A stretch of 64,000 bases of DNA from Marinobacterium nitratireducens (GCF_014645375.1 NZ_BMLT01000012.1:62001-126000); one strand, 5' to 3'. Shown: positions 8,834 through 18,073, counted from the first letter of the stretch. Numbers and translations: made by a program. The notes: generated from the letters alone by a model not told the origin.

Positions 8834-11254
8834 TCAGTTGGGCCAGGCGGGGGTTAGCCTGATCACCGACTCGATGGCGCCGTTGAGGCCCGAACGCGTC
8901 AGCCGCATCGGCTTGTACTCCCAGGACTGGTAGAGCTCCAGCTGATCTTCGAAGTGCGGGCTTTGCGAGTCGCCGCTCTGGCCCGGAGCCATCACACTCT
9001 GACCGATGAAGTTGTTTCCGGGCCCGTGCTGAATGATGTAGTTGTAGGTACCACGATTCATCCAGACAGTGTCGGGCACTGCACCCAGGCCGATCGGCTT
9101 CCAGTCGATCGTTGCAACCGGCTGCAGCCAGCCACCGGGATCGGAGGAGGCATACTCGGTGGTTAACTGATTCAGGGCATCGACCAACGCGGCCGTAACG
9201 GCCTGCTCGGCTGATTCGCCATCCAGGTAGTCGTGCTGCAGCGGCAGGGCGACACCATCGACGAGCAGGCGATACACCAGGTTGCCCAGGGTACTACCGA
9301 GCGCAGGCATCACCTGCGGGCCCAGTTCATCGCCGAACACCCGTGTTGTCAGGGCCGGCCACCAGGTGTTGAAGATAGCCACTGCCGGACTGTCGTAGTA
9401 GCCATCCCCACCCATGGGCTCGAGGTCGAGCTGCTGCATATCCCAATTGCCCAGAAGCTCGGCAATGGCGGGCAGTCTCGGATCGGCGCCGGTATCCACA
9501 CGGCTCAGAAGCTCTCCCAGCAAGGGCGGAGCGAAGATGTTGCGCGCGGCGTTGGAGGGTGTCTGGTTGGTCCAGCCGGCGAATCGGTTAAGTTCCTCCA
9601 ACGTTTCGATGGTGGCGGTGCCGGGCTCGAGCTGCGACAGGTAGTCTGTCAGCGTGGAAGCCCGGTGCACCGGTCCCCAGTTCCAGAAGTCCATTCTGGA
9701 GTTCTGCCAGCCGGCGCGGGGTTTGTTGTTCCAGGCGCTGATCCAGCCCTGCTCGGGGTTTACGGTCCGCGGCATGTCTTCCCAGGGCACGAAACCCTGC
9801 CACTCGGCGTTTCCGGTGCCGTCATGTGGCAACCAGGGATTGTCGTCCGGCGCCCGGAGCGGTATTTCGCCCAGGTGCCAGTAGGCGATATTGCCGCGCC
9901 TGTCCGCCGACACGAGGCTGAGGTTGTACGGGAAGTTCTTCAGGGACTCCTGGGCCTCCTGCACCGAGCCGGCGCGGATCATGCCAAGGTAGGCCTCATG
10001 GCTCTGCAGGTCCTTGCCCCTTCCGGCAATCTTCAGACTGAAGGCGAGGCCCGGTGCGGTGCCCAGTACCGGGCCGTGGACAGACTCGCAGATGGTCTTC
10101 CCGGTATCGGGTGCACCTGCCACACCGAAGGTTTCCAGGCGGCAGTCGTAGTCCAGCCACTCGCCATTGAACCTGTACTGCTGCGGGTTATCCGGATTCA
10201 CCACTTCGGCGTAGATATCCGAGTTGTCGGTACCGCCGGTCACCGTGGTCCAGGACATGTCCGTCGATACCCCGACAACCGTCAGCGGCAAGCCGGCAAC
10301 CCCGACACCGAAAGTGTCATAGCCGCTATAGTGAATGCCCATCTCGTGGCCTAACTGGGGGCTGGAGTAGCCCACCTGTGGCCCGCCCATCAACAGCGGG
10401 CGTCCGGTGGCCGACAGTTTCGGTCCGATCACCGCGGCATTTGACGACGAGCCGCTACCCATGCCGACACGGCGCAGATTGGACCGCAGATCATCGAGTC
10501 GCGATTGAATCTTAGTAAAATCAGCGGCAGGCAGTACCGGTTTTCCGTGCCCAATCCCGGCACCCGGGTGAGCCGGGTTCAGGGCGCCATTGGCCGGCAC
10601 TATGGTGGGCGCGTCCGGGTCCTCCAGCCAGTGTGTGTCGGCGAAAATCTTCGCCCCCTCTTCGGGTCCGTTGATCGCGATCAGCTGCTGCAGCTGGGCG
10701 GCATTGGCGAGCTCCTCGCCGCCGCCGGTGGCGACATCGAGCCACAGCATCTGCAGGATATTGATGCTGTCGGTAGGCGACCACTCCTCCGGCTCGAAGC
10801 CGAAAGCGGAAAACTCCTGCGGCAGCGTGCCGGTCCTGATGGCTTCGGCAATGTAGGCGTTGATGCCGTCGGTGTAGGCGGTGAAAATCAGTTTCTGTTC
10901 TTCCGTGGCGGCCTCGAATTGCGCGATTCGGCCTTCTTCGGGTCCGGTCAGGGTCCGCAGGGTGATATCCCCGCCGAGCGCCGGGGGGCCGAACAGCTCC
11001 GCTGTCGTGCCTCTTGCGGTACGACGCAGGAGCTCCGCCTGCCACAGGCGGTCCTGCGCCATGGCATAGCCCACGCCGTACCACAGCGAGGCGTCGGTGG
11101 AGCCGTAGACGCGCGGCGTGCCGTAGTTGTCGCGCAGGATGGTCACCTCTCCCTCTTTGGGCGTGGCCGCCTCGACGCCCGTTGCGAAAGCCAGTGGCAG
11201 GAGCGCACAGGAAAGCCGGACCAGAAATCCTGGCTTGCGTAGATGATCGAGCAT
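8834..11254 (-). CDS. Secreted penicillin acylase-type N-terminal nucleophile amidase
   Basis: An 806-residue preproenzyme of the penicillin amidase/acyl-homoserine-lactone acylase family, which cleaves amides of hydrophobic acyl chains. A signal peptide (residues about 1-29, ending GVEAA) targets it to the periplasm. The alpha-chain features DNYGTPRVYG and GVGYAMAQDRLWQAELLRR are typical. The autocatalytic cleavage/nucleophile region is GSGSSSNAAVIGP around residues 266-278; the Ser directly before Asn (about 271) is the likely N-terminal nucleophile of the beta chain. The chosen ATG has GGGAGG 6 bases upstream. It is last in a probable unit with the bicupin and dehydrogenase genes (58-bp gap). 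The substrate is unknown. Confidence 0.9.
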   Translation of the reverse strand: MLDHLRKPGFLVRLSCALLPLAFATGVEAATPKEGEVTILRDNYGTPRVYGSTDASLWYGVGYAMAQDRLWQAELLRRTARGTTAELFGPPALGGDITLRTLTGPEEGRIAQFEAATEEQKLIFTAYTDGINAYIAEAIRTGTLPQEFSAFGFEPEEWSPTDSINILQMLWLDVATGGGEELANAAQLQQLIAINGPEEGAKIFADTHWLEDPDAPTIVPANGALNPAHPGAGIGHGKPVLPAADFTKIQSRLDDLRSNLRRVGMGSGSSSNAAVIGPKLSATGRPLLMGGPQVGYSSPQLGHEMGIHYSGYDTFGVGVAGLPLTVVGVSTDMSWTTVTGGTDNSDIYAEVVNPDNPQQYRFNGEWLDYDCRLETFGVAGAPDTGKTICESVHGPVLGTAPGLAFSLKIAGRGKDLQSHEAYLGMIRAGSVQEAQESLKNFPYNLSLVSADRRGNIAYWHLGEIPLRAPDDNPWLPHDGTGNAEWQGFVPWEDMPRTVNPEQGWISAWNNKPRAGWQNSRMDFWNWGPVHRASTLTDYLSQLEPGTATIETLEELNRFAGWTNQTPSNAARNIFAPPLLGELLSRVDTGADPRLPAIAELLGNWDMQQLDLEPMGGDGYYDSPAVAIFNTWWPALTTRVFGDELGPQVMPALGSTLGNLVYRLLVDGVALPLQHDYLDGESAEQAVTAALVDALNQLTTEYASSDPGGWLQPVATIDWKPIGLGAVPDTVWMNRGTYNYIIQHGPGNNFIGQSVMAPGQSGDSQSPHFEDQLELYQSWEYKPMRLTRSGLNGAIESVIRLTPAWPN

Positions 11255-11318
11255 ATTCAACCTCCCGGTTGTTGTTATTGACAGGGAAACGACTGCACAA
11301 ATGAGAGCCCTGCCGGGC

Positions 11319-12011
11319 TTAGCACCACTCTCCCAGAATCGCCACTAAGGCGGTTTGACCCTTGTTGGTCAGGGTCTGGGTGATCGGACCGTCATGCCAG
11401 ATATGCGAGCCTGGCGAGAATGAGATAACCCGGCGGGAGCCGCCCGGTTCTGCGTATTCCACGTTCGCGTCGGAAATGGATACCGTCAGGCCGGAGAAGC
11501 CATAGGTAACCGGCCCGGTCGTCTCGCCGGGTTCCAGCTTGATCATGTAGAGCCGCAGCCGTTTGGCCCCGGACAGGTTGTCCAGCAGGCTATGGAAAGG
11601 CGCCTCCAGTGGCGCCTCTGCGACCGTCTCGGGCAGCTTTTTGACCTCCGCTCCGATCATGTGCATCGGACCACTGCCGTCATTGCGCACCCTGTGAATC
11701 AGGGGCTCGCCCTTGTGCGGCCGGCACAGTGAAAGTCCCGCCGGAAGGTTATGCACCTGCGCCTCTTCGGCTTGGTAGCCCTGGTCATGAACGATGACGT
11801 CGCGGACGGTGACATACATCGTGTCTTCATCGTGCCGGTGATAAAGCGAGTGCTCTCCCGGCGCGAAGCGAACGTCATAGACCCGCACGAACTCATTTTC
11901 GAAGCGGTGGAAATGCTGCGGCTCGTCGATGACATCCACATAATCGCCAGCCAGTTCTGCATCGGCACTGCGGCCCTTCAGGTAGCGGGGGGCCCGGGTG
12001 GTGGTATCCAT
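11319..12011 (-). CDS. Bicupin protein
   Basis: A 230-residue protein with two cupin barrels. The first contains APGEHSLYHRHDEDTMYVTV, with the His-x-His-x4-Glu-type metal triad partly replaced by Asp, and a later His in HMIG. The second contains LEPGETTGPVTYGFSGLTVSI and a final His in GSHIWHDG. The protein could be a dioxygenase, isomerase or lyase acting on a small acid. It lies 12 bases after the dehydrogenase gene on the same strand, so a shared pathway is likely. No signal peptide is visible. Function cannot be assigned from sequence. Confidence 0.8.
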   Translation of the reverse strand: MDTTTRAPRYLKGRSADAELAGDYVDVIDEPQHFHRFENEFVRVYDVRFAPGEHSLYHRHDEDTMYVTVRDVIVHDQGYQAEEAQVHNLPAGLSLCRPHKGEPLIHRVRNDGSGPMHMIGAEVKKLPETVAEAPLEAPFHSLLDNLSGAKRLRLYMIKLEPGETTGPVTYGFSGLTVSISDANVEYAEPGGSRRVISFSPGSHIWHDGPITQTLTNKGQTALVAILGEWC

Positions 12012-12023
12012 GGTCTGCTCCGT

Positions 12024-12953
12024 TCACGCCATTTGGGGAAGAGGGTTTTTGTGCTGCACGTCGAGCGCGGCCGCCTGCCGCCGGTCGCGTACTGCGGCGA
12101 ATTCGCCGAGCCGGTCGAGCGGGTAGTGTTTCGCGGCCTGTGCTTCCAGCAGATCCAGGGTCCGGCTATCCACCGGCGGCAGGTCCATGGCGGCGAATAG
12201 GCTGCCGACGATCTTCTCGACCATTTCACGAATTCCGCCGGCGCCACCGCCGAAATGGCACGCCAGCATCGGGCCGATGGAGGCCAGACGAACGCCGACC
12301 GAGTTCAGCACGACCTTGTCGATGCCGTCGATGTCGACGACGCCTTCACCCACGAGATGTATCGCTTCGCGCAACATCGCCATCTGTAGGCGGTTGACGA
12401 CGAATCCGGCAACCGGCTTGTGCAGGCGGACCGGAACCCGGGCGTTACTCTGGTAAAAGGCATTCACCCGGTCGATAAGCGCCTCGTCGACACTCTCGGT
12501 TCCACAGACTTCAACCAGTGGCATCAAATGCGGGGGATTGAGCGGGTGGCCGATAAGAACGCGGGCCGGATTCTGCATTTTTTCGCCGATATTCGCGGGC
12601 GGGATCCCGGATGTGGACGAGATCAGCAATGCATCCTTGTCGGCAATGGCTTCCACTTCGGCAAAGATATTCTGCTTGAACCCGGGATTCTCGGGCCCGT
12701 TTTCCTGCACGACAGTGGCGCCTTCCAGTGCCACTTCGAGTGAGCCGTGAAAAGAAATGCGGCCCAAGGCAACATCGACCTCGTCGGTGAGCTGACCGAT
12801 CATTCTGCGCAACGGCGCTATCGTATCGGATTCGAAGCCTTTTCTGACGTCGAACAGCCTGACCGAGTGCTGATTGACCGCAAAGAGTGCGGACCAGGCT
12901 ATACCGATGGTTCCCGCTCCGATAACGGTGACGGTTTGACTGTTTTCTGACAT
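12024..12953 (-). CDS. 3-hydroxyacyl-CoA dehydrogenase-type NAD(P) oxidoreductase
   Basis: A 309-residue two-domain dehydrogenase. The Rossmann motif VTVIGAGTIGIAWSALFA is at residues 8-25. The catalytic region includes SSTSGIPP and IGHPLNPPHLMPLVEV, with the conserved His, followed by the helical C-terminal domain (GFVVNRLQMAMLREAIHLVGEG). The length and the single compact domain resemble L-carnitine dehydrogenase and L-gulonate 3-dehydrogenase (lambda-crystallin) more than fatty-acid FadB proteins. It leads the bicupin-acylase unit and is divergent from a Crp/Fnr regulator. The substrate may be a hydroxy acid released by the acylase; that is inference. Confidence 0.86.
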   Translation of the reverse strand: MSENSQTVTVIGAGTIGIAWSALFAVNQHSVRLFDVRKGFESDTIAPLRRMIGQLTDEVDVALGRISFHGSLEVALEGATVVQENGPENPGFKQNIFAEVEAIADKDALLISSTSGIPPANIGEKMQNPARVLIGHPLNPPHLMPLVEVCGTESVDEALIDRVNAFYQSNARVPVRLHKPVAGFVVNRLQMAMLREAIHLVGEGVVDIDGIDKVVLNSVGVRLASIGPMLACHFGGGAGGIREMVEKIVGSLFAAMDLPPVDSRTLDLLEAQAAKHYPLDRLGEFAAVRDRRQAAALDVQHKNPLPQMA

Positions 12954-13057
12954 TCTAAGGTTCCTGTACCAGGTTACGGGACGTCTCTGCTGAGGTTACG
13001 GTTACGACTGGAAGTGTCATTGTTACAGCGACGTCCGCCCGTATCTGTACGAAACGT

Positions 13058-13068
13058 CACAATGTGTG
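13058..13068. promoter_or_regulatory. Candidate Crp/Fnr-type operator, distal copy
   Basis: The 11-mer CACAATGTGTG is a 4+4 bp inverted repeat (CACA/TGTG) around ATG, in the divergent region between the dehydrogenase and the Crp/Fnr regulator. It shares ACAATGTGT with the second site near 13173. A minus-strand ACAATGACAC at about 13013-13022 is a third partial copy. Binding is inferred. Confidence 0.4.
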
Positions 13069-13172
13069 GAGGGGGGACTGCGCGACGGACTCGCACAGCC
13101 GGAGCCGAGCGCTGGATAGCCATACCGAACACCAAGGCCTTTAAAATAGGCCCCGATTTGCGCCCAAAATAT

Positions 13173-13183
13173 GACAATGTGTC
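13173..13183. promoter_or_regulatory. Candidate Crp/Fnr-type operator next to regulator start
   Basis: GACAATGTGTC is a perfect 4+4 bp inverted repeat (GACA/TGTC) centred 21 bases before the regulator's ATG, in an AT-rich leader. It repeats the ACAATGTGT core of the site at 13058. Its position over the presumed leader suggests autorepression by the adjacent Crp/Fnr protein; that is inference. Confidence 0.42.
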
Positions 13184-13198
13184 GATAAAAATTCGAAT

Positions 13199-13915
13199 AT
13201 GAAGAAAGTTAGCGCGCTGCACAGCTGGGTCGACAATCTTCCCACCGACGTCCGGGATGCCGTCTTGCAGCGTATGCGTCCCCGGCACTACGGTGACGGA
13301 GAAGCCGTTTACACCCAGGGAGAACAGGGGCGTGAGCTTTATCGGGTCGCGAGTGGTCTGATACGTTTCTGCCATTTCACCCTGAGCGGGAAGGAATTTC
13401 AGTCAGCGGTGTTTCGCCCGGGAGATTGCTTCGGCGAATTGAGCATGATCGACGGCCTGTACCGAGCAAACAGTGCATACGCCCAGGGGCCTGCTGAACT
13501 GCTGATATTGCAGGAGCATGATTTTAAAGCGCTCTATGCCGCGCATCCCGAAATTGCCGTTCAGATAAACAGACTGCTGTCCCATCGACTGCGGATGGCC
13601 TACTCCTTTATCGAGGACGCCAGCTTGCTGGCGATTCGCGACCGCCTGGTTCGACTCTTGACCCGCCTGGGATACAGTGTCGGAAAAGCGGATGCGCAAG
13701 GGGCAACAGTCCTGAAGGGTTTCACGCATGAAAACCTGGCGCGCATGCTCGGCACCACCCGTGAAGGTATCAGCCGGGAGTTGAAGCTCCTGGAGGACTT
13801 GGCGCTGATACGCCGAAACTATGGCAGGATCGTTATTCCCGATATCCAGGCACTCCTGGAGCATTGCGATGTGCTGGGCGTTGGAGAGATCATAGTCCCC
13901 TATTACGAAGAGTAG
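13199..13915 (+). CDS. Crp/Fnr-family transcriptional regulator
   Basis: A 238-residue regulator. A cyclic-nucleotide-binding-type beta-roll spans residues about 15-130 (including GDCFGELSMIDG), followed by a long dimer helix and a winged helix-turn-helix with FTHENLARMLGTTREGISRE at residues about 180-199. It has no Fnr-type N-terminal cysteine cluster, so an oxygen-sensing iron-sulfur centre is unlikely; the effector is unknown. The ATG lacks a strong ribosome binding site. It is divergent from the dehydrogenase-bicupin-acylase genes, which makes those genes its likely targets. Confidence 0.88.
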   Translation: MKKVSALHSWVDNLPTDVRDAVLQRMRPRHYGDGEAVYTQGEQGRELYRVASGLIRFCHFTLSGKEFQSAVFRPGDCFGELSMIDGLYRANSAYAQGPAELLILQEHDFKALYAAHPEIAVQINRLLSHRLRMAYSFIEDASLLAIRDRLVRLLTRLGYSVGKADAQGATVLKGFTHENLARMLGTTREGISRELKLLEDLALIRRNYGRIVIPDIQALLEHCDVLGVGEIIVPYYEE

Positions 13916-14073
13916 TGACCCAGTTCGGCGCCCGGCCGCATCAGGCGGCTCGGGACCGAGGTATCAGGCCGCCAGGCCCTATACGGAGTTACGCCCAGAT
14001 TCATCGGGCGGATGCGCCCAGCGCCGGCGCGACTCCGGCCCGGCGGTCGTCGATGGGAGCACCGGGGACCGGG

Positions 14074-15339
14074 TCAGAGCAGGGCTGCCAGCATCAGGCC
14101 ACCGAGCAGCCAGACCAGCGCCACCATGACCAGACCGTTCATCACTTTCTCGGACAGCGGCGCACCGTCGTGATGGTGATGATGTTCGCCTTCGCCATGG
14201 TGCTCGCAGTGACCGCCGTCGTCGCCGTTGTCGCCGTTGCCTGCGGATTGCCTGGACAGCACCACCAGCCAGGCAGATACGGCGATGAACACCAGATTCA
14301 GAACCAGGCCGTAATCGACGCGGAAAAAATCCCGTTCGGTAATCGCCGCTCCGCTCGCCTGCGGCAGCCGGTCGAACAGCGCGAAGCCATAGTGCAGCAG
14401 CAGCGATACGCAAACCAGCCCCGACAGCAGCAGCACCAGGATGTACAACGCCATTTTCCAGCCGTAGTAGGCGGCGTTGATGCGCAGCACCGGCAGCACC
14501 ACCATATCGGAAAAAATAAACGCCATGACGCCGGCGAAACTGACGCCGCGATCGTACAGCAACGCCGCCAGGGGGATGTTCCCCATCGAACCGATAAAGG
14601 TGAAGAAGGCCGCGACCGGCCCGATCAGCGTCTGCGCCAGCACCTCGAAAAAGCTGGCATTGGCGCCGGTTTCACGACCGGAACCGACGAACAGAGTCTG
14701 GAAAAAACCGTCCGGCACGAAGGCTGCGATAATGCCGGCAACGGTAAAGCCGACCAGCACGTCCTTCCATACCATCTGCCATTCCATCACATAGGTGCGG
14801 CCGATCCGGCGCCAGCCCTCCCGTGAACGGATCTTGTCGCGCCAGCCGCCGTCGGCCTGTCCGTCCTGCTCCTCATCGCCGTCAAGTCTTTGCCGTGCCT
14901 CGCGAATCAGCATCTTCGGGCGCGTCAGCCTGACGAACAGCCAGGCAAACAGAATCAGCAGCAGCCCTCCGAGATACTCGCCGACCACGAACTGCCAGCC
15001 CAGAAAGATCGCTATCACGATACCGAGCTCGATGACCAGATTGGTCGATGCCAGCATGAATGCCAGTGACGGCACCAGGCCAGCCCCTTTCTGGAACAGC
15101 GCCCGGGTCGTCGACAGCGCCGCGAAGCTGCAGGAGCTGGACACGAAGCCGAACAGCGTACCCAGCGCAACGCTGCGCGGACCTGCCGTGCCCATTGCCC
15201 GCTGCATGCGCTCCTCGGTCACCAGCACCTGGATCAGACTGCTGATCAGATACCCCAGCACGAATGCCCAGAGCGCGCTCCAGAAAAAGCCGCTGCTGAT
15301 CACGGCCGCCTGATGCCACTGCTGCAAAAGTGTCGTCAT
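14074..15339 (-). CDS. ArsP/DUF318-type permease with His-rich loop
   Basis: A 421-residue polytopic membrane protein with about ten helices. The hallmark SSSCSFAALSTTRALFQKGAG, with its conserved Cys, places it in the ArsP_1/DUF318 permease family; a second family motif follows in FTFIGSMGNIPLAALL. Known members export organoarsenicals or are linked to heavy-metal efflux. Near the C-terminus a loop is rich in His, Asp and Gly (HCEHHGEGEHHHHHDG), which suggests binding of Zn, Cu or Ni. The ATG chosen begins the first helix region and has AGAGG upstream; an in-frame extension is unlikely. No metal sensor gene is adjacent. Confidence 0.85.
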   Translation of the reverse strand: MTTLLQQWHQAAVISSGFFWSALWAFVLGYLISSLIQVLVTEERMQRAMGTAGPRSVALGTLFGFVSSSCSFAALSTTRALFQKGAGLVPSLAFMLASTNLVIELGIVIAIFLGWQFVVGEYLGGLLLILFAWLFVRLTRPKMLIREARQRLDGDEEQDGQADGGWRDKIRSREGWRRIGRTYVMEWQMVWKDVLVGFTVAGIIAAFVPDGFFQTLFVGSGRETGANASFFEVLAQTLIGPVAAFFTFIGSMGNIPLAALLYDRGVSFAGVMAFIFSDMVVLPVLRINAAYYGWKMALYILVLLLSGLVCVSLLLHYGFALFDRLPQASGAAITERDFFRVDYGLVLNLVFIAVSAWLVVLSRQSAGNGDNGDDGGHCEHHGEGEHHHHHDGAPLSEKVMNGLVMVALVWLLGGLMLAALL

Positions 15340-15428
15340 AGTGCCTCTGATGCAATGGGGTTCGCCGCACGCCGGCGTCAAAGTCCCTTAACCATAGCGC
15401 ATCGCGGGATTGCGACGCCCTGCTGCCG

Positions 15429-16676
15429 TCAGACCCGCAGCAGCGATAGCCCGAGGCCTGCGACGGCGCCGATCACCAGCAGTAGAAAGCCTTTTCCGAC
15501 CGGTGCCCGCAGCGCCTTGCCACCGACCACGACGACAATACCCAGTTTGAACAGCAGATTGGCGACGAACGCCACCACCACAGCGATCAGCGCGACGCTG
15601 GCGGATATGTTTCCCAACGAGTAAAGCCGCAGGTTCGACACCGTTATGGCGTCGACATCGGTCAGGCCGGAGAGGAAGGCGACGATATAGACGCCGGTAT
15701 CGGAAAAGACATCGTTCATCCAGGCGACCAGCAGCAGCACCAGTGCGAAGCTGATGGCAAAACCCACCGCCACCTTCAGCTCTGCCGGGTTGCCGACTTC
15801 CAGCTCCGGCAGCTCGGATTGCGTACTGCCCCCGCCCAGCCGGCGATACATCAGCACCGCGTATACCAGCCCCGCCAGGAAGCCGGCGATGAGCCAGGGC
15901 AGCATCGGTCTAAGAAGCGAAAGCTGCAACACCGCCACGACGATGCCGATGCGGATGAAAAGCGTCAGATGGGACAGCAGGATAATGGTCGCCGACAGCT
16001 CGGTGAACCCGCTCTGACGTCGACAGTAGCGGGCGTAGATCAGGGTGGTGGCAGTCGTCGATACCAGTCCCCCTAGCAGCCCCAGAACAAGGATGCCGGT
16101 TTTGCCGCCGAGCAGCCTCAGCACCACGTAGCCGGTCAGGCTGATGGCGCTGATCAGCACCACCAGCCAGCCGGTCTGGTACGGATTCAGGACCGCATAG
16201 GGACCATAGGTTTCATCGGGCAGCACGGGCAGCAGAATAAACGCCACGGCGGCGAACTGAAAAAACGATGAAACGTCCCTGCGGGTCAGCCGGTGGGGTA
16301 CCTCGTGGAGTTCTTCGCGGTAGTACAGCAGCGCGGTCATGGTGATCGCCAGCGACGCCGGCAACAGCTTGTGATCCCCCCACAGCATGTATCCAAGCCC
16401 GAAGGTGAGGATGGCCGCCAGTACCGTGGTGGTGTCGGGTTCATCCGAACGTGACTTGAACTGCGCCACCAGCAGGCTGGCGATCACCAGCGCCAGCATC
16501 AGCAGCACGAAAGAGGGTCGCTCAAGCTGCAGGCTGACGTAGCCGCCGACCGCGCCCGAGAGCGATATCAGGGTAAAGGTGCGCAGCCCCGCAATACTCT
16601 CGGCATGGCGCTCCCTTTCGAGACCGACCAGAAAGCCGATGCCAAGGCTCTGCCCAAACAGCAGCAGATGCGCCAG
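15429..16676 (-). CDS. MgtC/DUF4010 family membrane protein (start uncertain)
   Basis: A membrane protein of about 415 residues with an N-terminal MgtC-like part and a C-terminal DUF4010 part. The MgtC signature GFLVGLERERHAESIAGLRT, followed by FTLISLSGAVGGYVS, is readable upstream of the first conventional start codon (a GTG at 16508). The true protein must therefore begin earlier, where the frame is open to a stop at about 16734-16736. No ATG, GTG or TTG lies in that stretch. The CTG at 16676 is proposed because it gives the family length. The alternative is a 359-residue product from the GTG lacking the MgtC motif. MgtC proteins affect membrane ATPases and Mg stress; the function here is unproven. 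Confidence 0.72.
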   Translation of the reverse strand: MAHLLLFGQSLGIGFLVGLERERHAESIAGLRTFTLISLSGAVGGYVSLQLERPSFVLLMLALVIASLLVAQFKSRSDEPDTTTVLAAILTFGLGYMLWGDHKLLPASLAITMTALLYYREELHEVPHRLTRRDVSSFFQFAAVAFILLPVLPDETYGPYAVLNPYQTGWLVVLISAISLTGYVVLRLLGGKTGILVLGLLGGLVSTTATTLIYARYCRRQSGFTELSATIILLSHLTLFIRIGIVVAVLQLSLLRPMLPWLIAGFLAGLVYAVLMYRRLGGGSTQSELPELEVGNPAELKVAVGFAISFALVLLLVAWMNDVFSDTGVYIVAFLSGLTDVDAITVSNLRLYSLGNISASVALIAVVVAFVANLLFKLGIVVVVGGKALRAPVGKGFLLLVIGAVAGLGLSLLRV

Positions 16677-16796
16677 TTGCTCGCCGTAATCGCCGTTAAC
16701 GTCCGTTCTCCCTGTTGCACAGGCAAGTGCCCGCTATCAGCGCTCCCGGGGCGGCCATTACCGCGCCGGGTCCCCGCACCTTGCCCCGCGGCGGGG

Positions 16797-17831
16797 CTAT
16801 TCGGTTTCACCAAATTCCGAGCGGATCTCGAGTAACGCCGGAAGCGAGTCGACAAAGTGTGGTACCAGCCCCGGATCGAAGTGGCTGCCCGCCTCCTCCT
16901 GCAGAAGCGATACCGCACGCTCCACCGGCCAGGCATCCTTGTAGGGACGTTTGGTCGTAAGCGCATCGAATACGTCCGCGATTGCAACGATGCGCCCCTC
17001 GAGGGGGATATCCTCGCCCCTGAGCCCCTTCGGATAACCGCTGCCGTCCCACTTTTCATGATGGGTTTGCGCGATAACGCTGGCCATCTTCAGCAGCTCG
17101 GAGCCATGGTCGCCGATAATCTGCACGCCGAACTCGACGTGTTTCTTCATCGTCTCCCACTCATCGGCATCGAGCTTGCCGGGCTTTAGCAGCACGCGGT
17201 CCGGAATACCGATCTTGCCGACATCGTGCATCGGCGCGGCCTCGAACAGCCGTCGGGTCCACTCGTCGGGCATGCCGACCGCTTCAGCGAGGATTCGCGA
17301 GTAGTGGCTCATCCGAATGACGTGCCGGCCGGTTTCGTTATCCTTGTATTCAGCAGCACGACCGAGGCGGCGAATGATCTCCAGACGGGTCCGGTTCAGT
17401 TCCTCCGTGCGCTCAAGCACTTTCTGTTCGAGCGCACGGTTCTGATCGTACAGCGCCAGATGGGTACGAACCCGCGCCTCGACAATGGGCGGGCTGACCG
17501 GCTTGGTGATGTAGTCCACCGCGCCGAGTTCGAAGCCAAGCTGCTCATCGGCTACTTCGCTCCTGGCCGTGACGAATATCACCGGGATGCCGGCGGTCCT
17601 GGGATTGCTTTTCAGTCGCCGTATGACTTCGTAGCCGTCCATTTCGGGCATCATGATGTCGAGCAGGATCAGATCCGGCGCGGGGGTGCGTTCGGCAATC
17701 TGCAGCGCCTTGGCTCCGTTCAGCGCCGCCTTGACCCTGTAGCGCGACCGCAAAATGCCATTGATGATATCGATATTCTCGGGTGTATCATCCACAACCA
17801 GTACGGTTGCTGCCCCGTGCTCCTGATTCAT
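16797..17831 (-). CDS. HD-GYP response regulator (c-di-GMP phosphodiesterase)
   Basis: A 344-residue response regulator. The receiver domain (residues about 8-125) has phospho-acceptor Asp58 in LILLDIMMPEMDGYE. A coiled linker (about 128-150) leads to an HD-GYP domain with the catalytic HD at 202-203 (MHDVGKIGIPD) and the intact HHEKWDGSGYPKGL at 257-270. All residues expected for c-di-GMP hydrolysis are present. The start ATG has GGAGG 6-7 bases upstream. It follows the hybrid kinase gene on the same strand after 240 bp and is probably its output partner. Confidence 0.92.
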   Translation of the reverse strand: MNQEHGAATVLVVDDTPENIDIINGILRSRYRVKAALNGAKALQIAERTPAPDLILLDIMMPEMDGYEVIRRLKSNPRTAGIPVIFVTARSEVADEQLGFELGAVDYITKPVSPPIVEARVRTHLALYDQNRALEQKVLERTEELNRTRLEIIRRLGRAAEYKDNETGRHVIRMSHYSRILAEAVGMPDEWTRRLFEAAPMHDVGKIGIPDRVLLKPGKLDADEWETMKKHVEFGVQIIGDHGSELLKMASVIAQTHHEKWDGSGYPKGLRGEDIPLEGRIVAIADVFDALTTKRPYKDAWPVERAVSLLQEEAGSHFDPGLVPHFVDSLPALLEIRSEFGETE

Positions 17832-18073
17832 GACGCCTCCACGCGTACCCGGCTCCACCCCCGATCCGACCCACGTTCGGGACACCGACATTTTAGCTTT
17901 AGTATAGAAACTTCAGCGCCGCGAACGAGCTGCGACCCTGCCGCCGGCTGGAGGCCGGAGTGGCAGCGTCGCAGGCGACCGAAGACCGACCACCGGTCGT
18001 CGGGCTCTGGCACTATGGCGCGCGACGGAACGGTCATGCCGACCCGGAATAGCCAACCCCTTCGGCGCCACCG

